From: an uncultured Verrucomicrobiae bacterium
GTDB taxonomy: Bacteria > Verrucomicrobiota > Verrucomicrobiia > Limisphaerales > AAA164-E04
Assembly (NCBI GenBank): GCA_951813855.1
Contig: OX638380.1
Location: 3,860,876-3,924,875, forward strand
Direction: 5' to 3'
Length of the DNA stretch: 64,000 nt
The position numbers and the translations under genes are program-made. Positions 28,343 through 37,800 of the stretch are shown here, in pieces; the stretch's first letter is position 1; every line of letters starts with the position of its first letter. The notes beneath the pieces are model-generated. The model was not told the DNA's origin. It did no database searches and was given only the letters and a program-made list of their open reading frames with translations.

Positions 28343-28655
28343 GGAAACGATATCGGCGAGTTTAGTCGCTGGAGCCGACCGGGAAAGAGAAAATTGAAAT
28401 CGTAATCCTGCGGCCTGAAAAACCGGCCAGTTGCGAGATCGGCGGAACGAACGAATACGCTGTTTCGATCGGGAGCGGGACAGCGGGGATTCGTCGAAGA
28501 ACAAGGGCCTCGGAGCGGCGAAGTGAAGGCTTCGTTCGGGCATTCGGGAATATCGCGCAGGGGGGATTTGATCGGACTCGGAGCAGCGGGGGATTCGCGA
28601 CCCGGCGAACGGTCAAAAGTCTTGTCGGAGGCGACTCGGCCGGTAGGCTGGCTCA

Positions 28656-29612
28656 ATGAGCTTTTTTCCCAAGGTATCCCGGGCGGCGGCGGTCGTATTT
28701 CTGTCGGTTAGTCTGAGTTTTCCTTTGGTTCGAGGCGAATCGCTCACCATCGTCACCTGGAATACGGAGACGCTCAAGCAAGAGGTCGATTTTTCGGGAT
28801 TCATTCGGTTCGCGAAAACCGCCGACGTGATCGTGTTGCAGGAAATTCTTAGCCAAGGGGATTTGCAGCGGGCGATGAGAGCCGCGGGAATCGCTGATTG
28901 GCACCTGGCCGTTTCCGATTTTTCCAAGGATACGGATTCGCGGCCCTACATGAAGTTGGAGGTGGCCGTTCTTTCGCCGCACCGGATCTTCGGCGTGATT
29001 GAGGTGGATCCCTATCCCAACGACGACACTCCCGAGATGAGGCAGCTTGACGTGGATTTGGTCGTGCCTTCCTTTCTTCCCGAGGATCAGAGAACCCGCA
29101 GGGGGAGTCGAGGATGGCTATGGGTTCAGATTCCCCAGTTGAAATTGGCGGTGGCCGCCGTGCATCTCAAGTCTTCGACCGGTCGTGTCGGGGCCAGCGA
29201 CGAAGAGAACTCGTTCAAACGGGAAGCGGTGACGGCCGGTTTGGCGGTGGCCATCCGGGATCATCAGCTCAAGCATCGCGGCTGGTCTTATGTGGTAGCG
29301 GGAGATTTCAACGTCTCGCCGGGTGACGGCGCCAAGGTCGGAGTCGATCTTTGGGGCCGGTTTGCCGACGGCATCAAGCGCGGTTACGATCAAACTCACA
29401 CCTTGTTGCGAGGGGGTATTGTCGAGGGTATCTTGATGCGTAACCTGACGGTTGGTCTTACTTCCAGTTACGCGAAGGGGAAATTCGCTCCCAGTCCAAT
29501 CGATAACATCTACGTTCAAGGGCCCCTGTTTGACGAAACCGAATTGCTGGTTGCCAGGCGGGGAGACACCTTCGGTTCCGATCACCATGCCATTATGGTT
29601 TCGGTGGAATAG
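28656..29612 (+). CDS. Secreted endonuclease/exonuclease/phosphatase family protein
   Basis: 318 aa with a signal peptide (VSRAAAVVFLSVSLSFPLVRG). Motifs of the EEP fold are in order: TWNTETL (about 35), VIVLQEIL with the metal Glu (about 63), AAVHLKS, VVAGDFNVSPGD (about 214-225) and GSDHHAIMVS at the C-terminus. The catalytic set looks complete. Members cut DNA, RNA, phospholipids or inositol phosphates; an exported one in this phylum may be a nuclease or phosphatase for nutrient scavenging. Convergent with purH, with 32 nt between. Confidence 0.82.
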   Translation: MSFFPKVSRAAAVVFLSVSLSFPLVRGESLTIVTWNTETLKQEVDFSGFIRFAKTADVIVLQEILSQGDLQRAMRAAGIADWHLAVSDFSKDTDSRPYMKLEVAVLSPHRIFGVIEVDPYPNDDTPEMRQLDVDLVVPSFLPEDQRTRRGSRGWLWVQIPQLKLAVAAVHLKSSTGRVGASDEENSFKREAVTAGLAVAIRDHQLKHRGWSYVVAGDFNVSPGDGAKVGVDLWGRFADGIKRGYDQTHTLLRGGIVEGILMRNLTVGLTSSYAKGKFAPSPIDNIYVQGPLFDETELLVARRGDTFGSDHHAIMVSVE

Positions 29613-29644
29613 TTCGACCGGTTCGATCCGCCGACCGCGGCCGC

Positions 29645-31243
29645 TCAATGGCGGAAATGCCGCTGCCCCGTGAAAACCATGGCCATGCCGTATTGATTGG
29701 CAGCGGCGATAACTTCCTTGTCTCGCTTGGATCCTCCCGGCTGGATGGCGGCGGTGGCTCCGGCCTCGGCGGCGGCGGTCAACCCGTCGGGGAAGGGATA
29801 AAACGCGTCGCTGCAGACGATGCTTCCGGTCAGCTGCAGCTCGGCGTTTTTGGCTTTGGTTACCGCGATCTTTCCGGCGTCGACCCGGCTCATCTGACCG
29901 GCTCCGATCCCGAGCGTGCGGTCTGGCGCGACGTGAACGATGGCATTGGATTTGACGTGCTTGACGATGCGCCAGCCGAATTTCATCGCCTCGAGTTCGG
30001 TGGGAGTAGGGGAGCGGTCGGTGACGGTCTTCCAGTCGGTATCGTTCACCGGTTTTTGGTCGGGTTCCTGAACCAGCAACATCCCGAATCCGGTCGATCG
30101 GACCCGTAAGCGGGTCCAAGTCGGTTGGTCGTCGGTATCCTGGCTGAGCGATTTACGCAGTCGAATCAAGCGGAGGTTTTTCTTTTGGGCCAGGATCTCT
30201 TGAGCTTCCGGCGTGAACCTCGGGGCGACGATTACTTCGCTGAATATACCCGCAATCGCCTGAGCGCAGGGAGCGTCAAGGGGTTGGTTGACCGCGATGA
30301 TGCCGCCGAACGGAGCTTGCCGGTCGGTGGCGAAGGCTTTTTCCCAAGCTTCTTTGAGAGTCGCGCCTTGGCCCACCCCGCAGGGATTGGTGTGTTTGAG
30401 AATGGCCAGAACCGCAGAGGAATCGTCAAATTCCTGGATCAGTTCGGCGGCAGCGGTCAAATCGAGCAGGTTGTTGTAGGACAGCGCCTTGCCGTGAAGG
30501 TGCCGGAAATAGTCGTCGAATTCTCCGTAGAGAGCCGCTTGTTGATGGGGATTTTCGCCGTAGCGCATCATTTTCGACCGGGAGGCCGAAATGCTCAGCT
30601 GCTGCGGTAACGAGCTGGATTGGTCATTGCTGTCATTATTGTCGTTGCCATCATTTGAATCGGTTAGCAGGTAACGGGCGATGGCATTATCGTAAGCCGC
30701 CGTTTCAATGAAGGCTTTGGTGGCCAACCAGCGCCTGAATTTCAGGTTCGTGTTTCCTTGAAGTCGAATATGTTCGGCTACTGAATCGTAGTCTTCTGGG
30801 TCGGTAAGGACGGTAACGCTGTGATGATTTTTGGCCGCGCTACGCAACATGGCCGGTCCGCCGATGTCGATATTTTCGATCGCTTCGTCCCACGTTGCGT
30901 CCGGACGGGCGACGGTGGCTTCGAAGGGATAGAGATTGACCACGACGAGATCGATCGAGTCGATGCGATGCTCGGCCGCGATTTGGCAATGAGTTGGATT
31001 GTCGCGGAGAAAGAGCAGGCCTCCGTGGACCCGGGGATGGAGGGTCTTGACGCGTCCGTCGAGCAACTCCGGGAATCCGGTGTAGTCGCTTAGGTCGGTT
31101 ACTTCCAAGCCGGCGGCGCGCAAGGTTTTCGCGGTGCCACCGGTGGAGATCAATTGCACGCCCGCTTGAGCTAGGGTTTCGGCCAGGGGGATCAAGCCAG
31201 TCTTGTCGGAAACGGAAAGCAGAGCTCGGGAGATCTTCGCCAT
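29645..31243 (-). CDS. purH: Bifunctional AICAR transformylase / IMP cyclohydrolase
   Basis: 532 aa from the ATG at 31243. Carries out the last two steps of IMP synthesis. The N-terminal MGS-like cyclohydrolase domain has [11 protein letters not shown] (31-41) and [13 protein letters not shown] (63-75). The transformylase domain has [23 protein letters not shown] and [13 protein letters not shown], and ends [11 protein letters not shown] low-complexity insertion of Ser/Asn/Asp (about 195-210, [16 protein letters not shown]) lies in the linker between the two domains. The longer frame upstream of 31243 overlaps the sulfatase and is rejected. Divergent from the sulfatase with about 100 bp between. 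Confidence 0.93.
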   Translation of the reverse strand: MAKISRALLSVSDKTGLIPLAETLAQAGVQLISTGGTAKTLRAAGLEVTDLSDYTGFPELLDGRVKTLHPRVHGGLLFLRDNPTHCQIAAEHRIDSIDLVVVNLYPFEATVARPDATWDEAIENIDIGGPAMLRSAAKNHHSVTVLTDPEDYDSVAEHIRLQGNTNLKFRRWLATKAFIETAAYDNAIARYLLTDSNDGNDNNDSNDQSSSLPQQLSISASRSKMMRYGENPHQQAALYGEFDDYFRHLHGKALSYNNLLDLTAAAELIQEFDDSSAVLAILKHTNPCGVGQGATLKEAWEKAFATDRQAPFGGIIAVNQPLDAPCAQAIAGIFSEVIVAPRFTPEAQEILAQKKNLRLIRLRKSLSQDTDDQPTWTRLRVRSTGFGMLLVQEPDQKPVNDTDWKTVTDRSPTPTELEAMKFGWRIVKHVKSNAIVHVAPDRTLGIGAGQMSRVDAGKIAVTKAKNAELQLTGSIVCSDAFYPFPDGLTAAAEAGATAAIQPGGSKRDKEVIAAANQYGMAMVFTGQRHFRH

Positions 31244-31342
31244 GAACGAAGTAATGGAATAGCAGGGGCCCGGGAGCGTCAATCGACAATTTCCTCGAGG
31301 CCGGAATTGAAGGTTGCGATCTTGTTGGGTAGGATCGATTCG

Positions 31343-32797
31343 ATGGCAAACGCGAAGATATTCCGGAGCATCGTATATTTCTGGCTGGCGGTTTTCTCGG
31401 CGGCGGTTGGGGGGTTCGCTCCGGTGCGGACGGAAGAAGTTCGCAACGTGCTTTTGATTTCGATCGACGATCTCAACGACTGGACCGGATGTCTGGGCGG
31501 GCATCCTCAAGCCTTGACTCCGAATATCGATCGTTTAGCGCAACGGGGAGTGCTGTTCGCCAACGCCCATTGCCAGTCGCCCGTCTGTAATCCTTCCCGG
31601 GCGAGTATGCTGACCGGCCGGTATCCACACACGACGGGAATCTATTTTTTGAGTCCCCCGTTGACCCAAGCTCCGGCCTTGGAGGGCGTCTTGACCTTGC
31701 CGCAGCATTTTGCCCGGAACGGTTATTATACCTTGGCCGCCGGGAAGATTTTCCATGGCCGGGATCAGAGCTTTTTCGACGAGTACGGCGGCAGCAAAGG
31801 GGGGTTCGGCCCTCGGCCGAGCGACAAGATCTCCCAACCGCACGGCCATCCGTTGTGGGATTGGGGCGCTTATCCGGAGAGAACCGAACAAATGCCGGAT
31901 TTTAAAATTGCCGAGTGGGCTACCGAAAAACTGAGCCGGGAGTTCGATCGACCCTTTTTTATGGGGGTGGGCTTTTATCGGCCTCACGTTCCGATGTTGG
32001 TTCCTCAGCGGTGGTTCGATTTGCATCCTCGCGAAGCCCTGCAACTTCCCCTTGTTTTGGAAAACGATCGCGACGATTTGAGTCCCTACGCGGTCGACCT
32101 CACCAATTTGGAACATGTTTCGCCGCTGCACAGTTGGGTGGAGTCCTCCGGTCAATGGCCCCATGCCGTGCAGTCGTATTTGGCTTCCGTCAGTTTCGTC
32201 GACGATTGCGTGGGCAAAGTGCTGGACGCCCTGGAACGAGGCCCTCACGCCGATAATACTGTCGTCGTTCTGTTTTCGGATCACGGTTTTCACCTCGGCG
32301 AAAAAGGCCGTTGGGCCAAACGCAGCCTGTGGGAGGACGGTACGCGCGTGCCGCTGATTATCGCCGCCCCGGGATTCGGTTCGGGAAAACGGAGTCGGCG
32401 TCCGGCCGAATTGCTGGACGTGTTTCCCACGTTGCTGGAGTTGACCGGATTGGATCCGGACCCCGCTCAGGAGGGACAGAGTCTTGTTCCGTTAATGCGA
32501 AATCCCGCCGCCCGTTGGGAGCATCCGGCGATCTCTAACTTCGGCCCCGGCAATTACGCCGTGCGTTCGACCCGCTATCGCTTCATCAAATACCGGGACG
32601 GTTCCCGGGAATTCTACGATCACCGCAACGACCCCCATGAATGGCGCAATTTGGCTCAACAGCCCGAAGTTCAGGAACTGATCTCCCAACACGAGGCATT
32701 CTTGCCTCGAGAAGAGGCGGCGGTGCTGCCGGGGAATTCGACCGGGCACAAGGCGCATTCCGCTTCCGAGCGGGAATTGGCTAAACGGCGGCAATAA
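31343..32797 (+). CDS. Secreted sulfatase, iduronate-2-sulfatase-like
   Basis: 484 aa from the ATG at 31343 (MANAKIFRSIVYFWLAVFSAAVGG, signal peptide); an earlier start at 31307 is also open. Metal-binding Asp42-Asp43 lie in LLISIDDLNDW. The formylglycine motif is CNPSR (82-86) with the Cys to be modified at 82, followed by ASMLTGRYPHTTGIY. VLFSDHGFHLGEKGRWAKRSLWEDGTRVPL is typical of the iduronate-2-sulfatase/choline-sulfatase branch. Probably removes sulfate from sulfated polysaccharides outside the cytoplasm. A formylglycine-generating enzyme must be elsewhere in the genome. Confidence 0.9.
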   Translation: MANAKIFRSIVYFWLAVFSAAVGGFAPVRTEEVRNVLLISIDDLNDWTGCLGGHPQALTPNIDRLAQRGVLFANAHCQSPVCNPSRASMLTGRYPHTTGIYFLSPPLTQAPALEGVLTLPQHFARNGYYTLAAGKIFHGRDQSFFDEYGGSKGGFGPRPSDKISQPHGHPLWDWGAYPERTEQMPDFKIAEWATEKLSREFDRPFFMGVGFYRPHVPMLVPQRWFDLHPREALQLPLVLENDRDDLSPYAVDLTNLEHVSPLHSWVESSGQWPHAVQSYLASVSFVDDCVGKVLDALERGPHADNTVVVLFSDHGFHLGEKGRWAKRSLWEDGTRVPLIIAAPGFGSGKRSRRPAELLDVFPTLLELTGLDPDPAQEGQSLVPLMRNPAARWEHPAISNFGPGNYAVRSTRYRFIKYRDGSREFYDHRNDPHEWRNLAQQPEVQELISQHEAFLPREEAAVLPGNSTGHKAHSASERELAKRRQ

Positions 32798-32846
32798 GTG
32801 AACGAGGACGGAGGTGATCGGTTTGATTGGCTTCGGAGCTATCCAA

Positions 32847-33466
32847 GGTGTTATTTACCACATTATTTCGGGAAATCGCGCCGTTTTTTTTCAGATTATT
32901 TCGGATCATATCTAACTACGCCCGCCCTCTTGGGCGGCCAGTCCTCAGTTGTCAGCAATGGGAATTGATCTTTGCCGACTCCTATCGGCACGCTCTTCCG
33001 AGCCATGGCCCGAGGTTCTTGTCGGCATCGCTGCAGGTTCTGGTGAGCCGTCAATCGATCTCCGCTTCACCCCGCCGGCGGAACCGGCTTCGTCTCCACC
33101 GCCGGTCCTTCCCAACGCCTCCCCGATGGGCTCAAACGGGGGAATCTGAAACGACTCCTTGGTGCCTTCAAGGCCGAGGATAGTGGCGCTTCGCTGCGCC
33201 GCTCGTTTCTGGCCCAACCACCCGCACGCCCAACGCCTGAGATCTCTAGGGAGCCAAAGATTGGAACGAGCTCCTAGTGAGGCAAAACACTTGGTTCTAG
33301 TTTGCCTTCCTCAACTTAGTCAACCAGTCGATTTTTCTTTTCCAAGCAGTCCTTTATCACCACCATGGTCACTTCCAGCTTTCGATCGGTTCAGCGATAA
33401 CTCCCTTTCCAAAGCGCCCAAATTAATATGGAAAAATTCGCACGAAATAATGTGATAAATAACACC
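32847..33466. mobile_element. 620-bp element bounded by 24-bp terminal inverted repeats
   Basis: Left end 32847-32870 begins GGTGTTATTTACCACATTAT; right end 33443-33466 is its reverse complement with one mismatch in 24. The interior has no full-length transposase and no recognised domain in either direction; broken frames (for example 32945-33217 minus) show no family. Best read as a decayed IS or a non-autonomous MITE-like element. No clear target duplication beyond a possible AA. Confidence 0.75.
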
Positions 33467-33491
33467 AAGATCGAGCTCGATAGCTGTTGCG

Positions 33492-33680
33492 TCAAGTGGT
33501 GCGTTCGGGATTATTTTCTCCTAACGCCGCCCCGATCAAGGTTGCGATTTCCTCTTCCATGATCTGTTGCGCCTGTTGGCGTATCATTTCCCGGAGCCGA
33601 TTCGGATCACCCTTTAACTCGGGGGGATCTGGTCTCGGTTGGTTCGGATCGTTCAGCTCCAATATTTCTTCCCTGGTTGG
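33492..33680 (-). pseudogene. N-terminal fragment of IS256/Mutator-type transposase
   Basis: Minus-strand reading gives PTREEILELNDPN, then DPNRLREMIRQQAQQIMEEE and IATLIGAALGENNPERTT before a stop. The LRE-hydrophobic-E-EEE-x-x-GA-x-x-GE-x-PER pattern is that of the IS256-family N-terminus; the catalytic domain is absent. It ends 25 bp from the TIR element. Short fragment, so assignment is moderate. Confidence 0.5.
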
Positions 33681-33695
33681 GCGATGATCCCAAAC

Positions 33696-33828
33696 TGCCG
33701 AAAGTCCATGGAGGTGACCGATCATTCGAAATCTTTCGATTCCCGGAGGCCCCAAACGAAGGGAGTGTAGCGACCGTAGTTTGGGGCCTCCGGGAATCCA
33801 CTCCTACACCATCAAATGGGACACAAGC
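33696..33828. repeat. Dispersed 133-bp hairpin repeat, copy 2
   Basis: Same unit as 7311-7443 (6 mismatches, no gaps). Perfect 20-bp stem at 33738-33757 and 33779-33798. Here it directly adjoins the IS256-like fragment, and the read-through minus frame joins the repeat peptide GPPGIERFR to the transposase start. Confidence 0.9.
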
Positions 33829-33839
33829 CACCCCAATTA

Positions 33840-34095
33840 GCTCCCGGATTAGGTAGACGATTATTTCCCGGAGCCGATTCGGACTTTGTCTCACTGAGGT
33901 CATCTGGCGGGAGTGTGTTCTGATCGCTCAACTCCCAAGTTTCCGCTATGGCCGGGTGACAATCCGGGGCTGTCAGAAGTCCCTGGATGCGATCTGCCGC
34001 TCGCAATCCTTCGGTTTCCGGGGGGCTCGAATTACGGTCGCTCTATATTCTCCGTTCGCGGCCCCGGAAATTCACTCCCGCGCCATCGCCGTTCC
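33840..34095. repeat. Degenerate third copy of hairpin repeat plus transposase start
   Basis: ATTTCCCGGAGCCGATTCGG occurs at about 33587-33606 and again at about 33865-33884, each followed in the same order by diverged versions of the same sequence: GATCGYTCARCTCC, then TGYCRRAAGTCC-TGGA, then CTCGCAATCCTTCGGTTTCC for TTCGAAATCTTTCGATTCCC, and finally CGGCCCCGGAAATTCACTCC for GGGCCTCCGGGAATCCACTC. The stem is no longer perfect. A tandem arrangement with copy 2, much older. Confidence 0.65.
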
Positions 34096-34118
34096 AACAA
34101 CATTGGCATTCACGGGCA

Positions 34119-34424
34119 TTAGCAGTCCTTCGGAACAAAACTTATGGTTAGCCGTGTGCCTGTCGCTTCGGCGTAACGATGAAGAGTCGTGAAAGAGGGT
34201 GACACTCGGCCACCCTCTAATCGCGCAATTGTCGATCGGATCGTGCCGAGACGTTGGGCAAGCTCTGCCTGCGTCAGTTTCGCCTTGGTGCGAGCTTGCA
34301 TTAACGCGTCGACGAGCAAATATTCCTTGTTGACGCGCTCGTATTCCTTTCGGAATTTCGGATCCTTCACGAACCGCGATTTCAGATCCTTTATTCTTGT
34401 CCTGCAATAACCTGCCTCATTCAT
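34119..34424 (-). CDS. Orphan XRE-type HTH antitoxin-like regulator
   Basis: 101 aa. The N-terminal 45 residues are basic and helical (DLKSRFVKDPKFRKEYERVN), then an XRE helix-turn-helix KAKLTQAELAQRLGTIRSTIARLEGG (about 48-73), a layout typical of HigA/RelB-associated antitoxins. No toxin frame is visible on either side: the 467 bp upstream are empty and downstream is the degenerate repeat. It may be the surviving half of a toxin-antitoxin pair or a solitary regulator. Confidence 0.7.
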   Translation of the reverse strand: MNEAGYCRTRIKDLKSRFVKDPKFRKEYERVNKEYLLVDALMQARTKAKLTQAELAQRLGTIRSTIARLEGGRVSPSFTTLHRYAEATGTRLTISFVPKDC

Positions 34425-34891
34425 TCCCGAGGTTTTGCGAGTGTCTGAGGTGGCGCCTTGCTAGACCGTAACAATGAAACACCAGTAATCGGACCTGTCG
34501 GGCGAATTCTCAATTTTTCCGGGTGTTGGCTAATCGGAGGCGGTGGGCGCTATTGAAATTCAACAGGACCTGATTCGTTATCCACCGGATAATTCGCCAT
34601 AACGCACGAAGCGCCCTAAAAAACAATCGTCGGTCGACCGAATCGTTGCACCCTGTCTTTTAGCTGTCGAGCCGGCGGATAGGAGCGTCGTCTACCATGG
34701 ATTGGTGCGACTTGGTTCCCTGCAGCGCACCCCAAGACGGTCAGGCTGAGGCTTCTGTCAAACTCTTGCCGGTCGAGATGCCCCTGGTAGTTCGAATCGA
34801 TCCCGGCTGCCTTGAAAGCGCCAAGCCTTTGCTCCGGCCATTCCCGGCTGGAGTTTTGAATTATAGTCTCGCCGTTCCGAAAAGAGCGGTA
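34425..34891. other. Intergenic, nothing recognised
   Basis: 467 bp with no supported gene, RNA or repeat. Mixed composition. It contains the upstream region of the antitoxin-like gene (promoter expected, not identified). Confidence 0.4.
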
Positions 34892-37800
34892 TTATTGATC
34901 CAGATTCTCGTCGTCCGAGGACGGTTCCTTAGCTCCCTCGCCGAGGGTTTCGTAATAACGCCTTACCAGTTCGGAATACTGGCGGGGAACAGGATCCCGG
35001 TCGATAGGCACCATGGCGTCTCGGGATAGCCGCCGGGCCAGTTCTTCGCCCACGCGTTTCCGAATTTCGACAAGTGGTTTTTCGATATCCAACTGGACCA
35101 GATCCCACTGGGGTTCTTTGCCGTTGCGCTGGTATTCGATCCGAACGGCCCGGGCTCGGTCTCTGACGGTGGCGACGTCGTTTTGCAATTCTTCGATATC
35201 GATCATTTCTTCGACCTCGCGCAGGCGATCTGAAAACTCTCGGAAATCGTCGCCGGTCAAGGGACCGTTAGAGCCGCCTCCGCCGCCCGGTCCGCCACGG
35301 TTGTTTCCGACGTTCCAAGCGTTTACCAAGGATTGCTGTCCGTTGTCGTCGTTCGGCTCGTTCGGTTCCCCGTTGCGGCCGCCGGTTCCTCCCGGAGTCC
35401 CGGTTTCCGATCCTTCGCCGGATTCGGGATTATCCTGGTTGGGTTCGCCCGACCGTCCCCCGGGTTGTTCTCCCGGTTGCTGCCCTGGTTGTTGGCCGGG
35501 CCGGTCGCCCGTCGGGGATTGGGAAGCGAGTTGGGTCGGTTCCTGGTTTTCGCCTTCGCCGGGTTGAGGATTTTCCCGATCGCCCTCCTGATCGCCGGGA
35601 GACGGTTCGCCCCGATTCTGTTCCGGTAAGTTTTCGGCCACTTCCTGTTGAATGTCTTCCAGCAGTTCATCCAGCTCCGCACGCGCTCGCCGAAGCGATT
35701 CGACTCCGTCACCCAAAACGCTTTCGGCGGCCCGGTCGATGCGTTCGCGCAATTCGTCGATGGATTCGTGGGTCTGGTTTTCGAATTCTTGCGCTCGGTC
35801 GACCAGATTGAGCCGGGTCAATTGGGTGGTGTAATCGAGTTGCTGATTGATATCGGCGGGATCCGTATTGCGATAGGTTTCGTGCAACTGCCGTGAGAGC
35901 AGGGGTTCGGCGTCTTCCGATTCCTCGCTGACCGAACGGACATCCTCCAGAATCGATTCCAGTTCTTCTTTTTGTTGGGAAGCGTTTTCGGCGATTCGTT
36001 CGGCCTCTTCGGACGGTCCTAGCGACTGACGTTGGTTTTCGTCGACGGCAGCCAGATCCTCGCGGATTTGGTCCTGTCGTTCGGCCAATTCCCGGGCGCG
36101 ATTGCGCAGATCCTGCATCTCTTCCGAGAATTGATTGGAAGTTTGCCGCCGGTAATCGTCGCGCAACTCTTCCAAGCCCTGTTGCGTGCGGGAGCCGGAG
36201 GCCAGGGATTGAGAGATTTCTCCTTCCTCCAGGGCTTCGTTGGCTTGTTGCGCCTCCGTTCGTGCTTCGTCGAGTTGGGAGAGGGCTTCGGCGGCTTCCG
36301 GAGTGTTTTGTTCGTTCATCCGCTGGCGCAACTCGTCCATGTCTTCCACCATCTGCCTCTGATCTTCCCGCAGGCGTTTGAGCTGATGTTCGATAGCCTC
36401 ACGTTCGGCCTCGCTGCGGGCCTCTTCCAATGCGGTTTGCAATTCCTGGAGCCGCTCGTTGAGATCCTCCTGGCGGCGAGCCAACTCCTTGAGCCGGTTG
36501 AGAATCTGCAGTTGTTCTTCCTGGGCTTCGTCCGGCGGCGTGGTCGCTTGGCTTTGCGTTTCGTAGCGGTTTTCGTTTTGGGTCAATTCCAGTTGGTCCA
36601 GTTGTTGCTGGGAACGGTTACCGGCACTGCTGCCGCTACTGGCGGCATTCTGTCCCTGGGACACCATGAACTCTTCGGCCATGAGTTGTAACAGGTGATG
36701 GTAGGCCGCCCGGGCCGAACCGACGGCCGACGGCAAGGGTTTGAGGGACGGCTCCGAGATGGCCCCGTCCAGATGCTCGACTGTCTGCTCCATGGCCGAT
36801 CGGGCTTGTTGCAGCATGGGGCGCAGCCGCTCTTCGGTAAGCATGGAGGAGAGTTGATCGAGTTGCGAAATGGCGGATTGTTGGGATTGCCGGACGATGT
36901 CGGCGTCTTCGACGAAGCGGTCCGAAGGTTGCCGGCCGGATTCGCGTTTCTGGATATTCCAGGCGGCGTTGATGATTTCTTTCTGCAATTCGAGCAACTC
37001 CTGGCCTTGATCGCCGCCTTGCTGTTGCTGTTGCTGTTGCTGCTGTTGTTGCTGCTGGCCGCTTTGATCTTCGCGGAAGATTTCTTCGAACGGACGAATA
37101 TCGGCGAAATAGAGGTCGCTGTAGTTGCGGCGGGTTTCGCCGTCCGGGCCGGTATCGTCGGCCCAAAGGTAATAGGTGACGAGCGTCTTGGGCGGCAGCT
37201 CGAGCTGTTCGATTTCCAGCAAATGGGTGAAAACGTGTTTTTCGTTGGCGGCGACCCCGTTGCCGCTCTCGATTTCCGTCGGTTCGCCGGCTCCCACGGC
37301 ATAGGCGAAACCGTAAGCCCCGACGCCGTAGTCGTCCCAAACCTCGCCTTCGAAATCGACTTCTTCGACCGGCGAGAACCGTTGGTCGCCCGAAGGATGA
37401 ATCAGTTTGAGGTTAGCGGGCCGGTTCTGTTTGACCCGGATGACGAAATCGACGGGTTTCTTGCTGGAGAGTCCCTCCGAGTCCTTGAGTTCGAGTTGGT
37501 AGGTATCGTTGGTAAGCAGGGAAATATGCGCCAGCCATCTGCTGGGCTGGGAAGCGTGGAGCGTCAGTTCGACGACGGAACCGTCCTTTCCGATCAAGGT
37601 GCCGGTAACGTTAGTCTTGTTCATTAACAAGCTGTAAGTCAGTTGGGTGCCTTCCAGAGCGGTGACGCGTCGAGTGTCCTTGATGATGCGATCCGGCAAG
37701 TCGGTGTAGTCGGGATAGTCCAAGGTCGCGTCGGAGCGGACTAATTCCGGATAGTCGAAAACTTCCAAGCGGTAGTCCTCGGTCTGTTTGCCGTCGTATT

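Noticed and set aside
31244..31510. N-terminal extension of PurH
   Set aside because: Overlaps the sulfatase start region and adds no PurH sequence; [16 protein letters not shown] is the normal N-terminus.
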